From the NCBI RefSeq assembly GCF_019443745.1, contig NZ_CP050948.1:620001-684000 (forward strand): 64,000 nucleotides of DNA, written 5' to 3'. Origin of the DNA: Iamia sp. SCSIO 61187 (GTDB lineage Bacteria > Actinomycetota > Acidimicrobiia > Acidimicrobiales > Iamiaceae). The notes below the pieces were generated by a model. The model did not search any database. It was not told the origin of the DNA and saw only the letters and a list, made by a program, of their open reading frames with translations. Every line of letters begins with the position of its first letter. The first letter of the stretch is position 1. Position numbers and translations under genes: made by a program. This document shows positions 16,199-24,434 of the stretch, piece by piece.

Positions 16199-18343
16199 TC
16201 AGCGCACGAGGTCGGCCGGGAGGGGCTCGGCGTGGAGGACGACGAGCTCCTGCACGGCCCGGGTGAGGGCGATGTAGAGGAGCCGGCCGGCGGAGGCGTC
16301 GTCGAGCGCCTCGTCGACGAACCGGGCCGGCTCGACGACCACCACGCCGTCGAACTCGAGCCCCTTGGCCTCGGCCGGGCTGACGACGCTGACGGGGGCA
16401 CCGGTGACGGCGCGGACGCCCTGGCCGGCGTCGACCCCGGCGGCGAGCAGCGCCCCGGCCACGCCGTCGCGCCGGTCGGGGCCGGGGACGATCACGCCCA
16501 CGGACGCCCACCCCGTCGCCAGCCTCCGGACGGCGGCGACGGCGGCGGCCTCGAGCGCGTCCGGCTCGGTCACCGCCTCGAGCCGGGGCGGTCGCCCGCC
16601 GACCCGCACCGACACCGTCGGGGTCAGACCCGGGGCGACCCGCGGCAGGAGCCGGTCGGCCAGCTCCATGGCCGCAGCGGGGACCCGGTAGCCGACGGTC
16701 AGGTCCTCGCGCCGGGCCGTGGGGGGCGAGCCGAGGTGGCGGAGGGCCTCGTCCCACGACGCCGTGGCCCCGGGCTCGGTGGCCTGGGCCAGGTCGCCCA
16801 GGATCGTCATCGACGCCGACGGGCACCGACGGGCCAGCGCCCGGAGGGCCATGGGCGAGAGGTCCTGGGCCTCGTCGGCCACGAGGTGGCCGTAGGTGCG
16901 GGGCACACCGTCGATGCGGGCCCCGGCCTCGTCGACCAGCACGGCCTCGGCCACGGTCCACCGCTCGTCGTCGAGGCTCGCCGCCGCCGGGCGGAGGACG
17001 AGGGCCTGCTCGTCGGCGTCGAGGATGCCGGCGGCGGCCCGGCGGAGGGCGGCCCGGCTGGTCAGCAGGCGGCGCACCAGGGCGGGCCCGCGGGCTGACG
17101 GCCAGAGGCGGGTGAGGGCCCGCCGGAGGTCGTCGGAGGTCCGGACGGCGGCCTCCAGCTCGGGCGGCGGGCCGTCGGCGTCGCCGGCCCGGGCGGCGTG
17201 GGCCTCGAGGGCGAGGGCGACCAGCCGGGTCCGCACCGCGCCCCGACCGACGGTCCAGGGCACGCCCCGGTCGGCGACCTCGTCGAGCAGGGCCGTGACC
17301 TCGTCGGCCGGGACGGTGATCCGCCCCCACGGCGTGGCGATCACCAGGTCCTCCGTCGGCGGCCGCCGCTGCCCGGTGATCGCCGCCTCCACGACGGCGG
17401 CCATCCGGGCGTCGCCCAGGAGGCGGGCCCGGTCGGGGCCGTCGACGGCCCGCACGTGCTGGTCGACCGCCCCGGCGACCAGGCGCTCGATCGTGCTCTG
17501 CCGGGCGGCGGCCTCGCCCAGCGACGGCAGCACCTGGCTGATGTAGCGGAGGAACACCGGGTTGGGCCCCACCACCAGGACCCCGTCGCGGTCGAGTCGC
17601 TCCCGGTGCTCGTAGAGCAGGAACGCGGCCCGATGGAGGCCGACCGCGGTCTTGCCCGTCCCCGGCCCGCCCTGCACGACGAGGCAGGTCGCGAGGTCGG
17701 CCCGGATGACCTCGTCCTGCTCGGCGGCGATGGTGGCGACGATGTCGCGCATGGCGCCGGTGCGGGAGCGCTCCAGCTCGGCCAGCAGGGGGTCGGGGAT
17801 CCCCGCAGCCCGGACCTCGCCGGCCAGGTCGGGGTCGTCGAACACCTCGTCGAAGAGGTCGACGACGTCCCTGCCGTCGACCAGGAACCGACGCCGCCGG
17901 GCCAGCTCCTGGGGGTCGACCGGCGTGGCCCGGTAGAAGGGGATCGACACCGGTGCCCGCCAGTCGACGACCACGGCGTCGCCGGCGGGGTCCTCGACGT
18001 GGCGCCGGCCGACGTGCCAGCGGTCGCCGGCCTCGGTGTCGATGCGGCCGAAGACGAGCCCGGGGACGTCCGGGTCGAGGAGGCGGAGGCGGTGGTCGAG
18101 GTGGCCGGCGGCGATGGTGCTGTCGACCTCACCGTCGTCGCCGGCCCGGCGGGCGGCGTCGGCGACGCGGCGGGTGGTGGCGGCCATGGCCGCCAGGTGG
18201 GCGTAGGCGGCGGCGACGTGCGCCCGCTCGTCCGGGAGGTCCGGGTGCGGCGGAGGGCCCGGCGGGTCGGGTGGCGACCCGGGGAGGGTCGGGTCGCGGG
18301 ACACGGGGGCGGCGGGGTCGGCCGCCGGTGGGTCAGGGGGCAT
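16199..18343 (-). CDS. HelD/HelR-type RNA polymerase-associated motor ATPase (UvrD-like)
   Basis: This 714-residue superfamily 1 ATPase has Walker A GGPGTGKTAVGLHRAAF at about 225-240 and DEAQDLSPMALRAL near residue 455 as motif II. A Pro-rich N-terminus and a helical arm (AYAHLAAMAATTRRVADAAR) precede the motor, as in HelD. The length matches actinobacterial HelD/HelR, which pry open stalled RNA polymerase and in some species confer rifamycin tolerance. The ATG at 18343-18341 has GGAGA upstream. A strong hairpin in the leader at 18369-18395 may regulate it. Function is by family resemblance; it could act as a DNA helicase instead. Confidence 0.82.
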   Translation of the reverse strand: MPPDPPAADPAAPVSRDPTLPGSPPDPPGPPPHPDLPDERAHVAAAYAHLAAMAATTRRVADAARRAGDDGEVDSTIAAGHLDHRLRLLDPDVPGLVFGRIDTEAGDRWHVGRRHVEDPAGDAVVVDWRAPVSIPFYRATPVDPQELARRRRFLVDGRDVVDLFDEVFDDPDLAGEVRAAGIPDPLLAELERSRTGAMRDIVATIAAEQDEVIRADLATCLVVQGGPGTGKTAVGLHRAAFLLYEHRERLDRDGVLVVGPNPVFLRYISQVLPSLGEAAARQSTIERLVAGAVDQHVRAVDGPDRARLLGDARMAAVVEAAITGQRRPPTEDLVIATPWGRITVPADEVTALLDEVADRGVPWTVGRGAVRTRLVALALEAHAARAGDADGPPPELEAAVRTSDDLRRALTRLWPSARGPALVRRLLTSRAALRRAAAGILDADEQALVLRPAAASLDDERWTVAEAVLVDEAGARIDGVPRTYGHLVADEAQDLSPMALRALARRCPSASMTILGDLAQATEPGATASWDEALRHLGSPPTARREDLTVGYRVPAAAMELADRLLPRVAPGLTPTVSVRVGGRPPRLEAVTEPDALEAAAVAAVRRLATGWASVGVIVPGPDRRDGVAGALLAAGVDAGQGVRAVTGAPVSVVSPAEAKGLEFDGVVVVEPARFVDEALDDASAGRLLYIALTRAVQELVVLHAEPLPADLVR

Positions 18344-18368
18344 CGGGGTCTCCGGGGACGCGCGGTGG

Positions 18369-18395
18369 CACCCCCCGTCCGGCGGACGGGGGGTG
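18369..18395. promoter_or_regulatory. Strong hairpin in the helD-type leader
   Basis: Perfect 12-nt arms (CACCCCCCGTCC at 18369-18380 and its complement at 18384-18395) flank a 3-nt loop, 26 nt upstream of the HelD-type start codon. It could be an attenuator for that gene or a terminator of transcripts entering from the right. I looked for the rifamycin-associated element known from other helR promoters and do not see it. Confidence 0.4.
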
Positions 18396-18553
18396 TGGAG
18401 GGCCGGTGACGGTAGTCGCTCGGTGCCCGCGGCGCCGTCGGGATCGCCGGCGCGGGCTGTCGGCGGCGCCGGTCCCCGACGCCGCAGGTGGGCCGACCGA
18501 CCCAAAGTGCGACGGACCCCTGGATGTCCCCGCCCCGAGGCCGATGGGCGGGT

Positions 18554-19600
18554 GTGACCGAACCAGGCGGGCCCCCCGACGACCGTCCCGATCCGCCCGA
18601 GGGCGCCGGGCCCCCGGCGCCCCGGGTCGACGGGCGAGCGCCGGTGCCGGGCCGCGTCCCGGGCCCACCGGCCGATCCCCGCCGACGCCCGCCCGGGGCC
18701 CTCGACGCCGACCGGCCCCGTCCGGCCGCACCCCCGTCCGCCGCCCCCGGCCCGCACCCCGCCGCCCCCCTCCCCACCACGGTCGCCGCCGTCGCCGCGC
18801 CCACCGCGGCACCCCGCCCGGCGCCGATCCACCCCGGAGGGAGCCCCGTCACCGAGCAGGAGTGGCAGGCCTCCGTCGCCCCGGCCGACGTCGTCACCGC
18901 CACCGCGCCCGCAGAGGCGGCCACCCCGGCGCCTCGCGCCGCGGCCCCTCCTGTCGCGACGCCGGCACCCGGCCCCTCCCGACGCGTCGTCGTGGCCGCC
19001 CCGCCCCGCCCCCCCTTCACCGACGCCGAGCCGCCGTTCCGCTGGCAGGTCGTGCTGCCCAGCGCCCTCGGCCGGAAGGTGACCATCCGCGTCGGCGAGA
19101 CCCAGATCGACCTCGGGGGGACCGTCGTCGACCTCGCCCACCTGCGCGACTCCCGGTTCAAGCTCGACGTCGAGGCCGCCCTCTTCCGCCGGGCCGCCTC
19201 GGCGCGCATGACCGTCGCGGTGGCCCTGGCCGACGGGTCGACCGTGCGGGTCTCGGCTCGCAACGCGGCGTCGTCGCGCCGGGCGACGGCGATCGTGGAG
19301 ACGCTCACCTACCTGTGGGCCACGATCGAGGAGATCACCGGCGGGGACCAGCGCAAGCAGCTGGTGGCCAAGCTCGAGCGGGGGTCCGAGGTGCAGGTGG
19401 GCCGGCTCCGCCTCACCAGCATCGGCGTGGCCTGGAAGCGCCACCCGATCGTGCGGTGGAGCACCCTCGGCGACCCTCGGCGCGAGGGGCTCGAGGTGGT
19501 CATCCCCGTCGAGGACGGCGACCCCCTCGTCGTGCCCCTCCACGACGACGCCTACCAGCTGCCGACCCTGATCCCGGTCCTGCGCCGCCGCTTCGGCTGA
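18554..19600 (+). CDS. Unrecognised protein with Pro/Ala-rich N-terminal half and a folded C-terminal domain
   Basis: This protein is about 348 residues long. The first 150 or so are low-complexity Pro/Ala/Arg, without a signal peptide. From FRWQVVLPSALGRKVTI onward there is a beta-rich domain with DSRFKLDVEAALFRRAASA and a long helix (RATAIVETLTYLWATIEEI), and it ends PVLRRRFG. The layout suggests a PH-like or shell-forming domain with a disordered tail, but I do not recognise the family. The start is uncertain: GTG at 18554 is chosen, and GTG at 18488 or ATG at 18524 are in frame. It converges with the membrane-protein gene at 19623, with a small CCGACG hairpin between them. Confidence 0.55.
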   Translation: MTEPGGPPDDRPDPPEGAGPPAPRVDGRAPVPGRVPGPPADPRRRPPGALDADRPRPAAPPSAAPGPHPAAPLPTTVAAVAAPTAAPRPAPIHPGGSPVTEQEWQASVAPADVVTATAPAEAATPAPRAAAPPVATPAPGPSRRVVVAAPPRPPFTDAEPPFRWQVVLPSALGRKVTIRVGETQIDLGGTVVDLAHLRDSRFKLDVEAALFRRAASARMTVAVALADGSTVRVSARNAASSRRATAIVETLTYLWATIEEITGGDQRKQLVAKLERGSEVQVGRLRLTSIGVAWKRHPIVRWSTLGDPRREGLEVVIPVEDGDPLVVPLHDDAYQLPTLIPVLRRRFG

Positions 19601-19622
19601 GCGACGCCCGACGGCCCGTCGG

Positions 19623-20399
19623 TCAGCCGGCGAGGGCGACCGGCAGCGACACGTAGGCCGGGGCGAAGTCGGTGGTGCAGAAGCTGACGTAGCCGTCGAC
19701 GACCAGCGCCACCGATCGGGCACCCCCGTCGTAGCGGTGCGAGAAGGTGAACGTGTCGTCGACCGGTCCGGCGCTGGCGTCGGGCCGGGTGTCGGTGGTG
19801 GGGTCGTCGTCGACCAGCTCGTCGCACGACGTGGGCTGGTGGGCGGCCCAGGGTCCGAAGTGCTCCGGGGCGGCGCCCTCCTCCCAGGTGACGCTCCCGC
19901 TCGCCCCGCTCCCGTGGTCGGCGGTGATCCGCACCGTCAGGTCCACCCAGCCGGGCCGGGCCGGGTCCTGGGTCGCGGTCACCGTCATGGTGATGCCATC
20001 GCCGACGTCGGTCCGGCTCACCGTCTCGGGGCCGGCGGGCGGCACCGTCGGGGGCGGGGGAGAGGTCGTGGTCGGGGCGTCGGTGGGGGTCGGCGGCGGT
20101 CCCTCGGGGACGGTCGTGGGGGGCGCGGTCGTGGTGGGCGTCCCGGTCGTCGTGGTCTCCGCCTCGGTCGTCGGGGCGTCGGTGGTCGTCGGGTCCTCGA
20201 CCCTCGTCGTGGTCGTCCCCGCCCGGTCGGCGTCGAGCACCTCGCCCGCGTCGCCGCCGGTCCCTGCGGCCAGGGCCCCGGCCCCGAGGAGCAGCACGAT
20301 GGCGGCGGCGCCCGCCCCGACGAGGGCGCGCTGGCGGCGCTGGCGGCGGATGCCGGCCTGCTGGCGGATGTGGGTCAGGAGCTCGTCGTCAGAGCGCAT
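19623..20399 (-). CDS. Single-pass membrane protein with Thr/Pro stalk, partner of the upstream sigma factor
   Basis: This 258-residue protein has a short cytoplasmic N-terminus (SDDELLTHIRQQAG then RRQRRQR), one hydrophobic helix at about 27-47, and a Thr/Pro-rich stalk of roughly 80 residues. A C-terminal extracellular domain with two cysteines follows (SCDELVDDD, VSFCTTDF). Its start lies inside the sigma gene, an 11-nt overlap, so it is translationally coupled to it. That arrangement is typical of anti-sigma factors, though no HxxxCxxC zinc motif is present. The ectodomain sequence is not familiar. Compare the partner at 59078-59788 and the fused version at 204-1775. Confidence 0.7.
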   Translation of the reverse strand: MRSDDELLTHIRQQAGIRRQRRQRALVGAGAAAIVLLLGAGALAAGTGGDAGEVLDADRAGTTTTRVEDPTTTDAPTTEAETTTTGTPTTTAPPTTVPEGPPPTPTDAPTTTSPPPPTVPPAGPETVSRTDVGDGITMTVTATQDPARPGWVDLTVRITADHGSGASGSVTWEEGAAPEHFGPWAAHQPTSCDELVDDDPTTDTRPDASAGPVDDTFTFSHRYDGGARSVALVVDGYVSFCTTDFAPAYVSLPVALAG

Positions 20400-20889
20400 C
20401 GGTGTTCTCCTCGAGTTCGCGACCCAGGTCGGCGCGCAGGGCACCGAGGCCCCGGGCGCTGTGGGTCTTGACGGTGTTGACCGACACGCCCATGGCGGCG
20501 GCGGTCTCGGCCTCGCTCAGCCCGGCGACGTGGCGCAGCACGACCGCCTCGCGCTGACGCCGGGGCAGGGCGGCGAGGGCGGCGGCCACGTCGAGCCGCA
20601 GGGCGGCGTCGGCGCCCTCCCACGGCGGGTCGTCGGGCAAGACGACGCCCGCCTCCCGGCGGCGCTTGCGGAGGGCGTCGAGGGCGACGTTGGTGGCGAC
20701 CCGCATGATCCACGCGTCCCGGTGGGGCAGGGACCGCACCTTGGGCCAGCGGGTGAGGGCCCGGATGAAGGCCTCGGCGGTGGCGTCCTCGGCCGAGGCG
20801 TCGTCGCCGAGGATGCGCCAGGTGAGGTGGCGGACGAGCGGCACCAGGTCCCGGAAGGCCTGGTCGAAGCCGTCGTCGGTCGTCGTCAT
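20389..20889 (-). CDS. ECF sigma factor (SigE/SigM-like)
   Basis: This 166-residue, two-domain ECF sigma factor has region 2 (FRDLVPLVRHLTWRILGD, AEDATAEAFIRALTRW, and WIMRVATNVALDALRKRRRE) and region 4 (LAALPRRQREAVVLRHVAG, then LSEAETAAAMGVSVNTVKTH). It recruits RNA polymerase to specific promoters. The ATG at 20889-20887 is used; longer in-frame starts exist but the fold begins here. The next gene overlaps its end and encodes a membrane protein that is probably its controller. Confidence 0.88.
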   Translation of the reverse strand: MTTTDDGFDQAFRDLVPLVRHLTWRILGDDASAEDATAEAFIRALTRWPKVRSLPHRDAWIMRVATNVALDALRKRRREAGVVLPDDPPWEGADAALRLDVAAALAALPRRQREAVVLRHVAGLSEAETAAAMGVSVNTVKTHSARGLGALRADLGRELEENTDAL

Positions 20890-21005
20890 GGCTGTCGCCA
20901 CCACCGGGTTCGCTCTGAGCGGGATCGCCGTCATCGACCTCTCAACGACGGCCGACCCTCCCACAGGTGACACGGCCTCGCGACGGCTCTGGCTACGGTC
21001 GCCCC

Positions 21006-21737
21006 GTGCCCGTCCACATCGAGACCCACGGCGACGCGGTCCGCGTCGTCACCATCGACCGGCCCGATCGGCGCAACGCCATCGACGCCGACCACGTGGC
21101 GGCGCTGACCGAGGCGGTGACGGGCGCCCCGCCGACGACCCGCGCCCTGGTGCTGCGGGGCGCCGGCGGGCACTTCTGCGCCGGCGCCGACCTCAAGGGC
21201 ATCGAGGGCCCCGAGTTCGCCGCGCTCCTCCGGGTCCTGCTCCACGGCCTCCGCGACGCCCCGTTCCCCTGCATCGCCGCCGTGGAGGGCGCCGCCCTGG
21301 GCGCCGGCACCCAGCTCGCCGTGTCGTGCGACCTGCGCACGACGACCGACGGCGCCACCTTCGGCATCCCCGCGGCCAAGCTCGGCCTGGTGGTGGACCT
21401 CTGGACCGTGCAGCGGCTGGCCGCCCTCGCCGGCCAGGGGGTGGCCCGGGCCATGCTCCTGGCCGCCGACACGCTGTCGGGCACCGACGCCCACCGCCTC
21501 GGCCTGGCCCAGCGGCTCGGCCCGCCCGACGACGCCGTCGCCTGGGCCGAGGGCATCGCCGCCAAGGCGCCCCTCACCATCGCCGCCCACAAGCTGATGC
21601 TCAACGCCCTCGACGCCGACCTGCCGGTCGACCCCGACGTCGCCGCCGCCTTCGACCGGGCCTGGGCCAGCGCCGACCTGGTCGAGGGCAAGGCCGCCTT
21701 CGCCGAGAAGCGGACGCCCGTCTTCCGCGGCGAGTAG
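21006..21737 (+). CDS. Enoyl-CoA hydratase/isomerase family protein
   Basis: This 243-residue crotonase-fold protein has the start strand VVTIDRPDRRNAID, the first oxyanion-hole motif HFCAGADLKGIEG near residue 60, and IAAVEGAALGAGTQLAVSCD near residue 95. The KLGLVVDLWT segment lacks the catalytic Glu of classical hydratases, so it may be an isomerase or another crotonase activity. The GTG at 21006 is preferred because TACGGT at 20994-20999 ends 6 nt upstream. It is divergent from the sigma-factor pair and converges with the sortase gene, with two palindromes at the junction. Confidence 0.85.
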   Translation: MPVHIETHGDAVRVVTIDRPDRRNAIDADHVAALTEAVTGAPPTTRALVLRGAGGHFCAGADLKGIEGPEFAALLRVLLHGLRDAPFPCIAAVEGAALGAGTQLAVSCDLRTTTDGATFGIPAAKLGLVVDLWTVQRLAALAGQGVARAMLLAADTLSGTDAHRLGLAQRLGPPDDAVAWAEGIAAKAPLTIAAHKLMLNALDADLPVDPDVAAAFDRAWASADLVEGKAAFAEKRTPVFRGE

Positions 21738-21738
21738 C

Positions 21739-21796
21739 CACGGATGGTGCCTGGCACCATCCGTGTGGACACGGATGGTGCCAGGCACCATCCGTG
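21739..21796. repeat. Two tandem GGTGCC/GGCACC palindromes between convergent genes
   Basis: Two perfect 27-bp palindromes, 21739-21765 (centre T) and 21770-21796 (centre A), are 4 bp apart. Both have the CACGGATGGTGCC arm found at 4277. They lie between the enoyl-CoA hydratase stop and the sortase stop. Confidence 0.85.
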
Positions 21797-21810
21797 CTCA
21801 TGGCTTCGGT

Positions 21811-22920
21811 TCAGATGCTGAGGCCGACGGTGCGGGCGAAGCCCTCGTAGCTGAAGCTCTCGAAGAACAGGTAGAGCACGACCAAGGTGGCGGGCAGGCC
21901 GACCACGTAGGACGCGATCCACGGGACCTTCGTCCGGCGGAGGAGCACGGCACCGACCCGGGTCAGGCCCCACACCAGCATGGCGACCAGGCCCCACCAG
22001 GCGCCCGGGAAGGTGAGGGCCGGCTCGGTGGCGAAGGCGTCGATGGTGGACCCGCCGCCGGCGTCCTCGCCGATCAGCTCCTGCACCTCGGCGGCGGCCT
22101 CGTCCTGGCCGTCGAGCTTGGGCACCGGGTCCCCGACCAGCTCGGCCACCACGATGATCCGCTGGGCCGCGGAGAACTTGGGGTGGCAGGCCGTGAGCGT
22201 CAGGAGGTCCTCGCCCTCGGGCTTCTCCGGGGTCGGGTTCTGGGGCTGGATGACCGACACGTCCTCGGGCTCGACGATCTTCACCTCGCGCACGGCGTAG
22301 GTGAACTCGCCCTGGAGCGTCTCGAAGATGATCTCGTCGCCGGGCACGAGGTCGTCGACGTCGTGCAGCGGGGCGCCGTAGGTCGTGCGGTGGCCGGCGA
22401 CGGCGGCGTTGCCGGCCTGGCCCGGCAGCGGGGTGCCCGGGTAGTGGGCCGCGCCCCGCTTGAGCTGGTCGGTGCCCGTGCCCTCGACGGTGTAGTAGGG
22501 GCTGTCGCGCCCGATGGCGGGGATGCGGAACGAGCCGATCACCTCGCCGACGCCGGGCGGGGCGATGGTCGGGGCGACCTGCGGTGGCGTGGTCGCGACG
22601 GGGCCGCCCTCGGTCGTGGCCGGGGCGTCGGTGGTCGCCGGCGGCTCGGTGGTGGTCGCCTCGGCCTGCGCACCGGCCGCCGCGCCGGCGAACTCGTCGG
22701 CGAGCTCGCCCTGCTCCCGGTCGGTGTGCAGGTTGGTGCCCCAGATCTGGTAGGCGACGAGGAGCAGGATGACGACGCCGGTGGTCATCATCAGCCGGCC
22801 GACGGCCCCGACCACCCGGGCCACCCGGTGGCGCGACGCCGGCGGGCCGGCGCCCGCTGCTGACGGGAGGGGCCCGTCGCCCGGCGGGTCCGCCCCCACC
22901 GCGGTGTCCGTCGTCAGCAC
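21811..22920 (-). CDS. Class E sortase with extra C-terminal membrane helices
   Basis: This 369-residue transpeptidase has an N-terminal membrane helix at about 45-65 and a Thr/Pro linker. The sortase barrel from about residue 115 carries the catalytic His in AGHRTTYGAP, Cys in LTLTACHP, and Arg in AQRIIVVAEL. The TLTxCxP form is typical of class E, which anchors proteins with LAxTG-like motifs in actinobacteria. After the barrel there are two or three hydrophobic segments, an extension longer than usual. No sorting-signal substrate is encoded nearby. The GTG start is supported by TACCCT 7 nt upstream on its strand. Confidence 0.88.
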   Translation of the reverse strand: MLTTDTAVGADPPGDGPLPSAAGAGPPASRHRVARVVGAVGRLMMTTGVVILLLVAYQIWGTNLHTDREQGELADEFAGAAAGAQAEATTTEPPATTDAPATTEGGPVATTPPQVAPTIAPPGVGEVIGSFRIPAIGRDSPYYTVEGTGTDQLKRGAAHYPGTPLPGQAGNAAVAGHRTTYGAPLHDVDDLVPGDEIIFETLQGEFTYAVREVKIVEPEDVSVIQPQNPTPEKPEGEDLLTLTACHPKFSAAQRIIVVAELVGDPVPKLDGQDEAAAEVQELIGEDAGGGSTIDAFATEPALTFPGAWWGLVAMLVWGLTRVGAVLLRRTKVPWIASYVVGLPATLVVLYLFFESFSYEGFARTVGLSI

Positions 22921-23021
22921 GCCCGAGAGGGTAGTGCCGGGTCGGCCACCGCCCGCCGGCGGGTCGGGTGCCGCTCCGAGAGGGCTCGGCCGGCACGGCC
23001 CCCACTAACGTCCGCCCGGCC

Positions 23022-23675
23022 ATGGAGCCCGTCGTCGACCTCCGAGGCGCCGTCGCCCTGGTCGGCCGGTTCCCGGCCCTCGCCGGCGCCGACCTGGCCG
23101 TGGCCCGGGGCGAGGTCGTCCTCCTCCAGGGGCCCAACGGGGCCGGCAAGACGACCCTCCTGCGGTGCTGCGCCGGCCTCGTCCCGGTGGTGGACGGCGA
23201 GGCCCGGGTGCTCGGCCACGACCTCCGCCACGAACGCCGCCGGGTGAGGCGCCGGGTCGGGCTGCTGGCCCACGCCACCGGGCTCTACGACGACCTGACC
23301 GTCGAGGCCAACGTCCGGTTCTGGGCCGCGGCCGCGGGGGCGGACCCGGACGACGTCGCCGCCGCCCTCGACCGGATGGGCCTGGCCGGCCGGCTCCGGA
23401 CCGTCGCCGTGGCCCAGCTGTCGGCCGGCCAGCGGCGCCGGACGTCCCTCGCCGTGCTCGTGGCCCGCCGCCCCGAGCTGTGGCTGCTCGACGAGCCCCA
23501 CGCCGGGCTCGACCAGGCCGGCCGGGACCTCGTCGACGGGCTGATCGCCGACGCCGTGGCCGCCGGGGCCACCGTGCTGCTGTCGTCGCACGAGCTGGAG
23601 CGGGCCGAGCGGGTCGCGCACCGGCAGGTCGAGGTCGTCGGCGGCCAGGTCCGGGAGGTCCGCCGTGGCCGGTGA
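23022..23675 (+). CDS. ccmA: Heme exporter ATP-binding protein CcmA
   Basis: This 217-residue ABC ATPase has Walker A GPNGAGKTTLLR near residue 38, signature LSAGQRRRTSLA, Walker B LWLLDEPHAGLD, and the switch His in LLSSHE. CcmA powers the CcmABCD complex that releases heme-loaded CcmE during System I cytochrome c maturation. The ATG at 23022 is chosen over a start 18 codons upstream; TAACGT 10 nt before it may be the operon promoter. It is the first gene of the ccm operon and overlaps ccmB by 11 nt. Confidence 0.9.
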   Translation: MEPVVDLRGAVALVGRFPALAGADLAVARGEVVLLQGPNGAGKTTLLRCCAGLVPVVDGEARVLGHDLRHERRRVRRRVGLLAHATGLYDDLTVEANVRFWAAAAGADPDDVAAALDRMGLAGRLRTVAVAQLSAGQRRRTSLAVLVARRPELWLLDEPHAGLDQAGRDLVDGLIADAVAAGATVLLSSHELERAERVAHRQVEVVGGQVREVRRGR

Positions 23676-24354
23676 CGCCTCGTCCGTCTGGCGCGACGCC
23701 GTCCTCGTCGCCCGCAAGGACCTCCTGATCGAGGCCCGTACGCGGGTGGCGGTGAACCAGGTCGCGCCGTTCGCGGTCCTCGTCCTCCTCCTGTTCGCCT
23801 TCGCCTTCGACTCCTCGACGCGGGTCCTGCGGGAGGGCACGCCGGGCCTGTTCTGGATCGCCGTGCTCCTGTCGGGCCTGCTCGCCGTGCAGCGGGCGTT
23901 CTCGCTCGAGGCCCCCGACGGCCTGCGGGACGCCCTGCGGCTCTCGGGTCTGCACCCGGCCGGGATCTTCCTGGGCAAGGTCGCCTCGGTGGCGCTCCAG
24001 CTCCTGGTGCTGGACCTCCTCCTCGGTCTCGGCGTCGTCGCCCTCTACGACGCCCGCCTCGGGGCGCCCGCCCTCCTCGTCCCCTCGGTGGTGGTGGCGA
24101 CGCTCGGCCTGGCCGCCGTCGGCTGCCTGTACGGGGTCCTCTCGGTCGGCCAGCGGGTGGCGTCGACGCTGCTGCCGCTGCTGATGCTCCCGGCCCTGGC
24201 CCCGCTGCTGCTGTGCGCGACCCAGGCCGTCGACGCCGCCCTCTCGGGCACCTCGGGCGAGGGCTGGCGGTGGCTGCTCCTGCTGGTCGCCTTCACCGGG
24301 TCGTACCTGGCCCTCGGCGCCGCCACCTTCGGCATCCTCCTCGACGACTCCTAG
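23665..24354 (+). CDS. ccmB: Heme exporter membrane protein CcmB
   Basis: This 229-residue protein has six hydrophobic segments and the CcmB N-terminal pattern (VLVARKDLLIEARTR), followed by a short periplasmic stretch and the FSLEAPDGLRDALRLSG loop. CcmB is the permease partner of the CcmA ATPase. The GTG start overlaps the end of ccmA by 11 nt. The gene is followed by the only sizeable gap in the operon, 80 bp holding a perfect palindrome. Confidence 0.9.
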   Translation: MAGDASSVWRDAVLVARKDLLIEARTRVAVNQVAPFAVLVLLLFAFAFDSSTRVLREGTPGLFWIAVLLSGLLAVQRAFSLEAPDGLRDALRLSGLHPAGIFLGKVASVALQLLVLDLLLGLGVVALYDARLGAPALLVPSVVVATLGLAAVGCLYGVLSVGQRVASTLLPLLMLPALAPLLLCATQAVDAALSGTSGEGWRWLLLLVAFTGSYLALGAATFGILLDDS

Positions 24355-24360
24355 CGGGAG

Positions 24361-24387
24361 GACGCGACGTGCCTGGCACGTCGCGTC
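24361..24387. repeat. Perfect 27-bp palindrome inside the ccm operon
   Basis: GACGCGACGTGCC and its complement surround a central T. The GTGCC-T-GGCAC core matches the palindrome family at 4277, but the outer arms differ and it is the only member not between convergent genes. It lies between ccmB and ccmC, where it could attenuate or process the transcript. Confidence 0.7.
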
Positions 24388-24434
24388 CCGGCCGAGGATC
24401 TGCGCCCCGACTTGCCAGGGAGGGGGGTTCTGGA

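Noticed and set aside
18344-19723. N-terminal extension of the HelD-type ATPase to over 1100 residues
   Set aside because: The extension crosses the hairpin and the opposite gene; the protein length with the ATG at 18343 fits the family.
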